Source: Aurantiacibacter gangjinensis
Lineage (GTDB): Bacteria; Pseudomonadota; Alphaproteobacteria; Sphingomonadales; Sphingomonadaceae
Length of the DNA stretch: 64,000 bases
Assembly: GCF_001886695.1 (NCBI RefSeq)
Contig: NZ_CP018097.1
Coordinates: forward strand, 1,941,001-2,005,000
Direction: 5' to 3'
Translations under genes and position numbers: made by a program
Shown here: piece after piece, positions 56,927 through 64,000 of the stretch
Position numbering within the stretch: the stretch's first letter is position 1
How the letters are laid out: every line of letters starts with the position of its first letter
Notes under the pieces: generated by a model
The model's input: only the letters and a program-made list of their open reading frames with translations
What the model was told of the DNA's origin: nothing
Databases searched by the model: none

Positions 56927-58475
56927 TACTTTCTACCTCACCACCGCGATTCACTATCCCAACGGCAAGCCGCATATCGGCCATGCCTATGAGACGATCG
57001 CCGCCGATGTGCTGGCGCGCTTCCACCGCCAGATGGGCCGCGAGGTCCGCTTCCAGACCGGTACGGACGAGCACGGTTTGAAAATGGCGCAAAAGGCGCG
57101 CGACCTCGGCAAGACTCCGCGTGACCTGGCGGACGATATGTCGGCCCATTTCAAAGACCTGTTCGACAAGCTTGGGATCACATATGATCGGTATATCCGT
57201 ACCACGGAGGAGGACCACCACCGCGCCAGCCAAGCGATCTGGCAGGCGATGGAAGCCAATGGCGACCTGTATCTGGATCGCTACGAAGGCTGGTATTCGG
57301 TCCGCGACGAAGCCTTTTACGACGAGAGCGAGTTGGTCGAGGGCGAGGGCGGCGACAAGCTTTCGCCGCAAGGTACGCCCGTTGAATGGACCGCCGAGGA
57401 AACATGGTTCTTCAAGCTGTCGGCCTATGGTGACAAGCTGCTGGCGCTTTATCGCGACAATCCCGATTTTATCCGCCCGGAAAGCCGCCGCAATGAAGTG
57501 ATGCGCTTCGTCGAAGGCGGGCTGCGCGATCTTTCGGTGAGCCGAACCAGCTTCGATTGGGGCGTGCCGGTGCCGGGCAGCGACGGCCATGTCATGTATG
57601 TGTGGGTCGACGCGCTTACCAACTATCTAACGGGCGTCGGTTATCCGGACGAGACGGACGACATGGCGAAGTTCTGGCCGGCGGACCTGCACCTTGTCGG
57701 CAAGGACATAACGCGTTTTCACACCGTATACTGGCCCGCTTTCCTCATGAGCGCCGGCATTGCGCTGCCGAGACAGGTTTACGCCCACGGCTTCCTGCTC
57801 AGCCGCGACGGAACGAAGGAAAGCAAGTCAGCCGGCAATGTCACCGATCCGGGCGAGCTGGTGGACGCCTACGGGGTGGACACGCTGCGCTACTTCCTCC
57901 TGCGGGAGTTCAGCTTCGGACAGGATGGCACCTATTCGCGCGAAGCGATTGTAAACAGGGCCAATTCCGAGCTGGCGAACAGCTTCGGCAATCTCGCCCA
58001 GCGTGTGCTGAGCTTCGTGGCCAAACGCTGTGACGGCAGGCTGGAACCGACCGCTCCGGTGGAAGATGTCGACAGCGAATTGCTTGCCAAGGTCCGCTCT
58101 GCTTGCGCCGAGGAGTTGCCCGCGCAGTTCGAAAAGCTGGCCTTCACCGCCGGTTTGGAGGCCTGGATGCAGGCTGTCTATGCCTGCAACGCCTATGTAG
58201 ACGAACAGGCCCCCTGGGCGCTTCGCAAGACCGACCCGGAGCGGATGGTGCGCGTCCTCCACACGCTCAGCCTCTGTATTCGCGATCTTGCCATTGCCGT
58301 TGCGCCCGTGACTCCGGCCGCGAGCGGCAAATTGCTCGATGCGCTTATGGTACCGGCGGAGGCGCGCGATTTCGCGGCGCTTTCGGGCACAGTTGTCGAC
58401 AATGGAGTTATCACTGTCGACAACCCGCAGCCGGTCTTCCCGCGCCTGGAAATGCCCGAGGGCGAGGACGCGTAA
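56919..58475 (+). CDS. metG: Methionyl-tRNA synthetase
   Basis: 518 residues, class I. HIGH at 19-22 in YPNGKPHIGHAYE; the KMSKS signature is KESKS (300-304). The zinc knuckle and C-terminal dimerisation domain of the longer form are absent, as in the short bacterial type. Tryptophan/tyrosine pocket: TETGVD region replaced by GTDEHGLKMAQKA. It charges initiator and elongator tRNA-Met. The start at 56919 overlaps holB; its stop touches the tatD start. Confidence 0.95.
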   Translation: MADTFYLTTAIHYPNGKPHIGHAYETIAADVLARFHRQMGREVRFQTGTDEHGLKMAQKARDLGKTPRDLADDMSAHFKDLFDKLGITYDRYIRTTEEDHHRASQAIWQAMEANGDLYLDRYEGWYSVRDEAFYDESELVEGEGGDKLSPQGTPVEWTAEETWFFKLSAYGDKLLALYRDNPDFIRPESRRNEVMRFVEGGLRDLSVSRTSFDWGVPVPGSDGHVMYVWVDALTNYLTGVGYPDETDDMAKFWPADLHLVGKDITRFHTVYWPAFLMSAGIALPRQVYAHGFLLSRDGTKESKSAGNVTDPGELVDAYGVDTLRYFLLREFSFGQDGTYSREAIVNRANSELANSFGNLAQRVLSFVAKRCDGRLEPTAPVEDVDSELLAKVRSACAEELPAQFEKLAFTAGLEAWMQAVYACNAYVDEQAPWALRKTDPERMVRVLHTLSLCIRDLAIAVAPVTPAASGKLLDALMVPAEARDFAALSGTVVDNGVITVDNPQPVFPRLEMPEGEDA

Positions 58476-59269
58476 TGGCTTCCGCACCGCTCATCGATAG
58501 TCACTGCCACCTCAATTACGAAGGACTGGTCGAGCGCCAGCAGGATGTGCTCGCCAATGCGCGCGCCGCGGGCGTCACCGGCTTTCTCAACATCTCCACG
58601 CGGGAGCGCGAATGGCGCGATATCGTCGGGCTGGCGGAGCAGGAGAGCGACGTGTGGGCAACCGTGGGCATCCACCCTCACGAGGCGGACAAACACGCCG
58701 ATCTTGGACGGCAGGTGCTGCGCGATGCGACGGACAATCCCCGCGTCATCGGCATCGGTGAAAGTGGGCTCGACTATTATTACGACAAGTCCGACCGGCA
58801 GGTGCAGCGCGACCTGTTTCGTATGCATATCGGCGTGGCCCGGGAGACGGGACTGCCCATCGTCATCCACACGCGCGATGCGGAGGAGGACACGGTCGCC
58901 ATCCTGCGCGAGGAGATGGAGGAGGGCGCCTTCCCGGCGCTGATCCATTGCTTCACCGCCTCGGCCGCGTTCGGCCGCGCTGTGCTCGATCTGGGGCTGA
59001 CCATATCGCTGTCGGGCATCGTGACGTTCAAGAATGCGCGCGAATTGCAGGAGTTTGCCAAAGAGGTTCCGGGCGACAGGCTGCTGGTGGAAACGGACAG
59101 CCCGTTCCTTGCGCCGGTGCCCCATCGCGGTAAGACTTGCGAGCCAGCCTTCGTTCGCAACACGCTGGAATTTGTGGCCGACCTGCGCGGCGAGACAAGC
59201 GAAGACCTCGCTGCAGGAACGTCTCGCAACTTCTTCAATCTATTTACTAAAGCGAAGGCGCCAGCGTGA
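58475..59269 (+). CDS. tatD: TatD family metal-dependent deoxyribonuclease
   Basis: 264 residues. TIM-barrel metallohydrolase with IDSHCHLNYEG, TVGIHPHEAD, GESGLDYYYDKSDR, FPALIHCFTASA and VETDSPFLAPVPHRG, covering all metal ligands of the family. Members degrade DNA 3'-5' and have been linked to oxidative repair. It starts at the metG stop (TAATG) and ends overlapping the next gene. Typical place in this operon across relatives. Confidence 0.92.
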   Translation: MASAPLIDSHCHLNYEGLVERQQDVLANARAAGVTGFLNISTREREWRDIVGLAEQESDVWATVGIHPHEADKHADLGRQVLRDATDNPRVIGIGESGLDYYYDKSDRQVQRDLFRMHIGVARETGLPIVIHTRDAEEDTVAILREEMEEGAFPALIHCFTASAAFGRAVLDLGLTISLSGIVTFKNARELQEFAKEVPGDRLLVETDSPFLAPVPHRGKTCEPAFVRNTLEFVADLRGETSEDLAAGTSRNFFNLFTKAKAPA

Positions 59270-60033
59270 AGCTCATCGTGCTCGGCTCCGGCACGTCGAC
59301 CGGCGTGCCGCGCATCGGCAACGATTGGGGCGAATGCGATCCGAACGAGCCGAAGAACCGCCGCACACGGGTCTCCATCATCGTCGAGAGCAATGAAGGC
59401 CGGCGCTTGCTGGTCGACACCTCGACCGACCTGCGGGCGCAGCTGCTCGCCAATGATATTGCTAGAGTCGACGGCGTGTTCTGGACGCACGATCACGCAG
59501 ACCATTGCCACGGCATAGATGATTTGCGTCCCATGCGCTTCGGGCGCGGCGGCCCGATTGCAGGTTTTGCGTCTGACGAATGCGTGCGGCGGCTGCGCAG
59601 CCGGTTCGGCTATGTTTTCAGTGGGGAGCATGGCTACGACACCATTGTAGAACTCAGCACGCTGGAGAAGCTGCGAATCCACGCAGGGTTCTCCGTAGAG
59701 CATACGGAAATGCCGCACGGGCCTATGACCACTACGGGCTACCGGTTCGAAGCGGACGGCAAATCAATTGGTTACGCGACGGACTTCTGTGAGATTACAG
59801 ACGATATGATCGACCTGTTCGACGGCATCGATATCTTGGTGACCGACTGTCTGCGCCGTGAGCCACACCCGACCCATGCGCATCTCGGCATGGCGCTGGA
59901 CCTGGCGAAAAAGGCGCGCGTCAGGACTATGGTCCTTTCGCATCTCGACAAGAGCATGGATTATGCGACCTTGAGCGCCGAGACGCCCGACAATGTGCTT
60001 GTCGGCTATGATGGAATGGAGCTTGTGGCATGA
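59266..60033 (+). CDS. PhnP-like MBL-fold hydrolase
   Basis: 255 residues. It begins KLIVLGSGTSTGVPRIGNDWG and has the zinc motif THDHADHCHGIDDLR, then a distal aspartate/histidine pair (YATDFCEITDD, SHLDKSMDY), as in the PhnP/cyclic-nucleotide phosphodiesterase group. It probably hydrolyses a cyclic phosphate; no phn genes are nearby. GTG start overlaps tatD. It is followed by a 55-residue membrane gene overlapping by four bases. Confidence 0.82.
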   Translation: MKLIVLGSGTSTGVPRIGNDWGECDPNEPKNRRTRVSIIVESNEGRRLLVDTSTDLRAQLLANDIARVDGVFWTHDHADHCHGIDDLRPMRFGRGGPIAGFASDECVRRLRSRFGYVFSGEHGYDTIVELSTLEKLRIHAGFSVEHTEMPHGPMTTTGYRFEADGKSIGYATDFCEITDDMIDLFDGIDILVTDCLRREPHPTHAHLGMALDLAKKARVRTMVLSHLDKSMDYATLSAETPDNVLVGYDGMELVA

Positions 60034-60197
60034 CGGAAATGGGCATCGCGTCGATCGTTGCCATGCTCGGATGGCTGGTGCTGGTGATCGCAGGATACCG
60101 GTCGTACAGGCTTGGCGCATCGAAGACGATCCAGCTGATCCTGATATGGTCGGCCATATTTGTCACCGTCGGACTGCTTTTCAGCGTGATGGTGTAA
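60030..60197 (+). CDS. Small two-segment membrane protein
   Basis: 55 residues, ATG overlapping the upstream stop by four bases (ATGA). It has two hydrophobic helices (MLGWLVLVIAG and LILIWSAIFVTVGLLFSVMV) joined by a short basic loop YRSYRLGASKT, so it sits in the inner membrane with the loop probably in the cytoplasm. I do not recognise the family. The exact overlap with the PhnP-like gene makes translation and a genuine gene likely. Confidence 0.72.
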   Translation: MTEMGIASIVAMLGWLVLVIAGYRSYRLGASKTIQLILIWSAIFVTVGLLFSVMV

Positions 60198-60233
60198 GGC
60201 ACAGCTGACATTGCTGCATCGCCGACACTTTAC

Positions 60234-60247
60234 ATAATATATATTAT
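60234..60247. promoter_or_regulatory. AT-only palindrome upstream of mazG
   Basis: ATAATATATATTAT is a perfect 14-bp palindrome of A/T only, in otherwise GC-rich DNA, 22 bases before the mazG TTG start. It overlaps a possible -10 box (CATAAT with TTGCTG 16 bases upstream). It may be an operator or simply an unusually AT-rich promoter. Confidence 0.5.
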
Positions 60248-60268
60248 CATCCCAAAGGATCATCGCTT

Positions 60269-61021
60269 TTGTCAGACGAGTTGACCCGCCTCCTCGCGAT
60301 CATGGCGCGCCTACGAGATCCCCAGACGGGCTGCGAATGGGATGTCGCGCAGGATTTCACCAGCATCGCGCCGTATACGATCGAGGAAGCGTATGAAGTT
60401 GCCGATGCGATCGAGCGCAATGACATGGCGGATTTGCAGGGAGAGCTTGGCGACCTGTTGTTGCAGGTCGTGTTCCATGCGCGCATGGCGGAGGAAGCTG
60501 GACACTTCGCCTTCGATGACGTCGCGCGATCCATCGCCGACAAGATGGAAGCGCGGCACCCGCATATTTTCGGCGATGAAGGCGGCACGATGACCGGCAA
60601 ACGCTGGGAAGACATCAAGGCGGCCGAGCGCGAACAATCCGGCGCGACCAGCACGATGGACGGGGTGGCCCGCGCGCTTCCTGCCCTTCTCCGCGCCGAG
60701 AAACTGCAGAAGCGCGCGGTGCGAGACGGGTTCGATTGGCCCGACACCGAAGGCCCGGCTGCGAAATTGCGCGAAGAAATGCAGGAGCTTGCCGAGGCCG
60801 ATGAGGCGACGCGCGAGGAAGAGGCGGGCGACTTGCTATTCGCCGCGGTTAATTTAGTCCGCGCCTACGGTATCGCACCAGAAGATGCGCTGCGCGCGGC
60901 CAACGGCAAGTTCGAACGGCGCTATCGTGCCATGGAAGCGCTGGGCGATGGGCGCTTTGCCAGTCTCGACCTCGATGCGCAGGAAGCGCTTTGGCAGCAG
61001 GTAAAACGCGCTGAGGGCTGA
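60269..61021 (+). CDS. mazG: Nucleoside triphosphate pyrophosphohydrolase MazG
   Basis: 250 residues. Two all-alpha MazG repeats with the acidic metal cluster (EEAYEVADAIERND in the first, LREEMQELAEADEATREEEAGDLLF in the second) and the N-terminal RLRDPQTGCEWDVAQDF. It hydrolyses non-standard and excess NTPs. It starts with TTG after AAAGGA. It ends next to the convergent EF-hand gene. Confidence 0.93.
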   Translation: MSDELTRLLAIMARLRDPQTGCEWDVAQDFTSIAPYTIEEAYEVADAIERNDMADLQGELGDLLLQVVFHARMAEEAGHFAFDDVARSIADKMEARHPHIFGDEGGTMTGKRWEDIKAAEREQSGATSTMDGVARALPALLRAEKLQKRAVRDGFDWPDTEGPAAKLREEMQELAEADEATREEEAGDLLFAAVNLVRAYGIAPEDALRAANGKFERRYRAMEALGDGRFASLDLDAQEALWQQVKRAEG

Positions 61022-61489
61022 TCAACAGCTGCAATTTGCTCGCTGCGGACGCCGTGCCGGGGCGCTGGTCGCAAATTCGGACTGCGTTAGCTCCTGGTCG
61101 TCATCCGCATCCATTTCCTCGAAACGGCTGCTGGTGCGCACCGCCCATTCCTCGAATGTCAGCAGATTGTTGCCATCGGTGTCCAGCCGCCGGAATGCAT
61201 CGGTACGGGTGGAAAGCATTTCCGTGCGGGTGATGCGCAGGTCGCGATTTCGGTCATAGCGGAAGAAACGGCGCTGCTCCCGCGTCAATTCGCTGGCTTC
61301 GGGCGGCTCCGGCCCCGTGAGATCGGCAATGTTCGCGCTGGGTAAGGCGTCGGGATCGTCGACCTCTTCCGTGGCTTCCGGCTCCGGCGGCGGTGCGCCC
61401 TGCTCCACCTGTGCCCTGCCCTGCATCCAGAACAGCCCCAGCCCGACAAACGCCAGCGCTCCGAGCGCCCCAAGGATGAGTCGATTCAT
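61022..61489 (-). CDS. Membrane-anchored EF-hand protein
   Basis: 155 residues. An N-terminal hydrophobic helix (LILGALGALAFVGLGLF) serves as anchor or signal; an acidic Pro/Glu linker follows. Three EF-hand loops are visible: DRNRDLRITRTE (79-90), DTDGNNLLTFEE (103-114) and DADDDQELTQSE (127-138). Positions 1, 3, 5 and 12 of the loops are good calcium ligands in the second and third. It ends in the odd Cys-Ser-Cys. A calcium sensor or buffer role in the periplasm is inferred. Confidence 0.8.
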   Translation of the reverse strand: MNRLILGALGALAFVGLGLFWMQGRAQVEQGAPPPEPEATEEVDDPDALPSANIADLTGPEPPEASELTREQRRFFRYDRNRDLRITRTEMLSTRTDAFRRLDTDGNNLLTFEEWAVRTSSRFEEMDADDDQELTQSEFATSAPARRPQRANCSC

Positions 61490-61521
61490 GCGTAAATCCC
61501 CTTACTGATACGGAGATTACG

Positions 61522-62172
61522 CTATCGTCCGAGGATGCCAACCCGTAGCGTTGTCATCATTGCGCCCGGCCCGTCGAGGAGGTCTCGCGATCCGGCTCGC
61601 ATGCTGCGCCGCGCGAGGGCGTGTAGAACTGCCAGTGGGCGCAGGCGCTTGGGTAGCGCGGGTCGCGCCCAGGCTTCTTCCTTGGCCAGAGCCATAACGG
61701 CCGCACGGTCATCCTCGTGGCCGAGATTGAGCGCAAGATCGACCAATGCCCATTCCCGTGCGGCGGTCGTGATGGCGCCGACTACCTCCGGTTCATCGGC
61801 AGTGAGAGCGTGCCACAGGCCCGCCCTGCCCTGCGCGAACCCGCGAGCCGCCTCGGCATCCAGTTCTTCGGCCAGCAGGATCTCCCATCCATCGACGGCA
61901 GAAGAGAGGTGCGATGGGCTGACATTCGCCGCGTGCAGCAGTTCCAACACGGGCTCACCCTTCGGCCACTCGACAGGCGGCTGGGCAAACCGGTCGCGCC
62001 ACCAGGCAAGCTTCATCTGGGCGATCAGGCGTTCCCCGCGCTGGCGCACGATCTTCGCGAGCCGTGCATCGAGAGCAAGTACCGCCAGCGTCGCCTCACG
62101 CGCGTCGCGCGGCGCGTAGGCTAATGCCAGTCGGTGGGCGACCGGCAGCGTTTCGAGGAGCGCTTCATTCAT
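61522..62172 (-). CDS. Squalene/phytoene synthase-like protein (NDUFAF6-type)
   Basis: 216 residues, shorter than true prenyl synthases. It has the family's LALDARLAKIVRQRGE and LIAQMKLAWWRDRFAQ helices, but the two DxxxD substrate motifs of active synthases are not intact. This matches the NDUFAF6-like branch, whose mitochondrial member is a complex I assembly factor without known catalysis. Catalytic squalene synthesis is unlikely. The upstream Tad pilus gene is on the other strand. Confidence 0.65.
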   Translation of the reverse strand: MNEALLETLPVAHRLALAYAPRDAREATLAVLALDARLAKIVRQRGERLIAQMKLAWWRDRFAQPPVEWPKGEPVLELLHAANVSPSHLSSAVDGWEILLAEELDAEAARGFAQGRAGLWHALTADEPEVVGAITTAAREWALVDLALNLGHEDDRAAVMALAKEEAWARPALPKRLRPLAVLHALARRSMRAGSRDLLDGPGAMMTTLRVGILGR

Positions 62173-62487
62173 CGCGCGCGGCCTTCGGGCAAAGCGGCGT
62201 CCAAGTCAAAACCCGCAGTCATGCTGACGGGCTATTACCAATTTAACCATGTCCTTTCACGGCTTGCTGACAGGCGGCGCGTAAAGCGCTGCAATGACGA
62301 GAAAAGGGCCGATCTGCGCCCGCGGAGCCGACGACACGGTGGTGAAGATGCGAAAATACGACGGAAAAACCGGCCATCTGTGCGGGATGGCATCGCCAAC
62401 AGAATGTTAACTCCAAACCGTTACACCGGCGTAACCACGCAAGTCGTAGACCTGCGAGCATCGCTAAGAAAATAACAGGTGAAATCG
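62173..62487. other. Intergenic region before the TadG-like gene
   Basis: About 315 bases with no supported gene. It contains an inverted repeat GTTAC-N6-GTAAC (62420-62435, centre CCGG) and a GTTAAC at 62406-62411, about 60 bases before the pilus gene start. These could form an operator or part of the promoter. No clear -35/-10 pair or CtrA-type TTAA-N7-TTAA site is obvious. Confidence 0.45.
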
Positions 62488-64000
62488 ATGATCCTACGGT
62501 TGATGCGCGAAAAACTGGCTGGCATTAACTCGTGTGACAGCGGCAATGCGACGCTTCTGGTAGCACTCGGGATGCCGGTGCTGATTGGCGGTGCCGGCCT
62601 CGGTGTCGACGTCACCCAGTGGTATATGTGGAAGCGCGAACTGCAATATGCGGTGGACCAGGCAGCCGTCGCCGGCGCATGGGCAGCCGCCGATGAGGAC
62701 ACCGAGACCACATACGTCCTTCGCGCCGAACAGGAATTCGAAGCCAACCTGTCCGTTACAGACGCTTTCAATGCCGATCCGAATGTGCGTTTGGCGAATT
62801 TTGCAGGCGGCACGGATAATTCGGTTGCGGTCTCGGCCACGGCCACCAAATCCCTTCCCTTCACCAGCTTCCTGACAAATGAAGCGGCGACGATCCACGC
62901 CTATGCCCAGGCAAGTTTCGAGGAAGGCGCGACCTTTACGAGCTGCCTGATTGCGACCGATCTCGATGATGCTGGCGCTATCACCATCGGCGGTAACTCT
63001 GTTCTGACGGCCAGCTGCGGGCTTGCAGCACTGTCGACCGATGATGAATCCATCACCGTCAACGGCAACCCGACGATCGAGGCTGGTTGGATTCTCTCGG
63101 CCGGCGGTATCGATGAGTGGTTGAAGGACAACACCGACGACATCATCATGGAATATATGAGCGGATTGTACGATCCGTTCGAAGAGCTGAGCCCGCCCAA
63201 TCCGACGGAATCGCAGATTTCGCGCACGTATTCCTGTTCGGCTGAATCCGACACGACCTACGCCGATGTCACGGTCCGTTCGCAGAACACCTACACCTAT
63301 TGGGAAGGCGCCAATAAAAACAACGTCGACCCGTGGGAGAATCCGAACGGTAATGCGGATACGGACACGACAAGCACATCAAACGATATTGTCGTCCCGT
63401 CAGGCACCGCTGCTGGCACAGAGATTGAGCGCGAGACCATCTGGACGGAAGTTGGCGGCAGCGGCAGAAACAAGAAATGGCGCAAGCGCGAACGCGTAAT
63501 CACGACGACCTATTCCGATGTGACCGTGATCGAAGGCGGCGAGGCGGGCAATGTCCGCCCCGGTAGCTACAGCGATATTCAAATCGGTTGCGACACGGCC
63601 TTCGCGCCTGGCGTATACAATATCTACGGCGGCGAGCTGCGCATTAACGGCCAGCACGAGGTGACCGGTGCCGGTGTCATGTTTGTCCTGTACGACGGGG
63701 CGAGCATCACTATCAACGGCGGCGCTGATGTGAATCTCACTGCTATGACCGCATCCGACCTTATGTCTGCAGGGCTTTCGCCCGAAGATGCCAACGACCT
63801 GGCCGGCATGCTGGTTTTCGAGGACCGGGACGGACCCGGTACCGGCAATAACGGCCATCGGATCAACGGTAATGCAAACACGATCCTCAACGGGACATTG
63901 TATTTCCCCCAGAGCGAAGTTTTCTTCGCTGGCACCGCCGGTGTGACCAGCCAGTGTCTGATGATCGCGGCACGGAACATCACGCTGACCGGTACGACCG
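62488..64000 (+). CDS. TadG-like pilus assembly protein, partial
   Basis: The frame runs open to the window end (504 codons visible). It starts at ATG 62488 with CAGG upstream. Residues 21-40 (ATLLVALGMPVLIGGAGLGV) form one membrane helix followed by DVTQWYMWKRELQYAVDQAA, the TadE/TadG pattern. The long periplasmic part is beta-rich with Gly/Asn-rich turns (GVYNIYGGELRINGQ, GAGVMFVLYDG). TadG-like proteins take part in Tad/Flp pilus assembly. The rest of the tad locus would lie beyond the window. Confidence 0.82.
   Translation, partial: MILRLMREKLAGINSCDSGNATLLVALGMPVLIGGAGLGVDVTQWYMWKRELQYAVDQAAVAGAWAAADEDTETTYVLRAEQEFEANLSVTDAFNADPNVRLANFAGGTDNSVAVSATATKSLPFTSFLTNEAATIHAYAQASFEEGATFTSCLIATDLDDAGAITIGGNSVLTASCGLAALSTDDESITVNGNPTIEAGWILSAGGIDEWLKDNTDDIIMEYMSGLYDPFEELSPPNPTESQISRTYSCSAESDTTYADVTVRSQNTYTYWEGANKNNVDPWENPNGNADTDTTSTSNDIVVPSGTAAGTEIERETIWTEVGGSGRNKKWRKRERVITTTYSDVTVIEGGEAGNVRPGSYSDIQIGCDTAFAPGVYNIYGGELRINGQHEVTGAGVMFVLYDGASITINGGADVNLTAMTASDLMSAGLSPEDANDLAGMLVFEDRDGPGTGNNGHRINGNANTILNGTLYFPQSEVFFAGTAGVTSQCLMIAARNITLTGTT

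Overview
The window is GC-rich, gene-dense chromosome from an alphaproteobacterium. The gene families and their order point to the Sphingomonadales, most likely an Erythrobacteraceae member (Erythrobacter, Altererythrobacter or Qipengyuania type). Supporting signs are the glyS-ppdK junction, a PBP-activator/rsmI/yraN/gshB ... hemW/rdgB/rph/hrcA/grpE ... dnaK/dnaJ heat-shock neighbourhood, a DOMON-like/NamZ pair, an archaeal/eukaryotic-type prolyl-tRNA synthetase, and pdhC and lpd split by a thioesterase. These assignments come from reading protein motifs; no database search was possible.

Layout: 1-9 kb carries the glyS end, ppdK, a degenerate NDUFAF5-like methyltransferase, comF, hisI, and a minus-strand block tyrS-PilZ-MFS-cysK. 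9-17 kb carries NamZ, a methyltransferase, a secreted serine hydrolase, parE and a lipoprotein PBP activator. 17-32 kb is the rsmI-yraN-gshB-dedA run, the xerC-hemW and rdgB-rph blocks, hrcA-grpE, an OmpW-like porin, a secreted protein made of two tandem repeats, a small HExxH protein with a copper chaperone, and dnaK-dnaJ behind a clear RpoH-type promoter. 32-47 kb holds a patatin phospholipase, metallo-beta-lactamase-fold enzyme, radA, cvpA, an Fe-S scaffold, an MFS carrier with a large insert, alr, phaR, proS, an M28 peptidase, rnr and a peroxiredoxin-like gene. 47-51 kb has a universal stress gene, pdhC, a thioesterase, an SH3-like protein, lpd and tRNA-Ser(UGA). 52-61 kb is one ten-gene plus-strand run (mltB-rlpA-dac-tmk-holB-metG-tatD-MBL-small membrane protein-mazG), mostly with overlapping start/stop codons. 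The window ends inside a Tad-pilus TadG-like gene.

Most genes are housekeeping: cell-wall growth and turnover (alr, mltB, rlpA, dac, NamZ, PBP activator), protein folding (hrcA, grpE, dnaK, dnaJ), translation and tRNA charging (glyS, tyrS, proS, metG, rsmI), DNA maintenance (parE, xerC, radA, holB, tmk, rdgB, mazG) and central carbon metabolism (ppdK, pdhC, lpd). I see no phage, insertion sequence, CRISPR array or defence island. The unexplained signals are in the non-coding DNA: a tandem set of tRNA-Ser 3'-end copies split at the same T-loop position, a roughly 90-bp element shared by the leaders of ppdK and a thioesterase gene 49 kb away, several palindromic intergenic repeats, and an AT-only palindrome before mazG. 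A few proteins are also unusual: the tandem-repeat secreted protein, an RlpA-like protein lacking expected active-site residues, and two small proteins under 60 residues.
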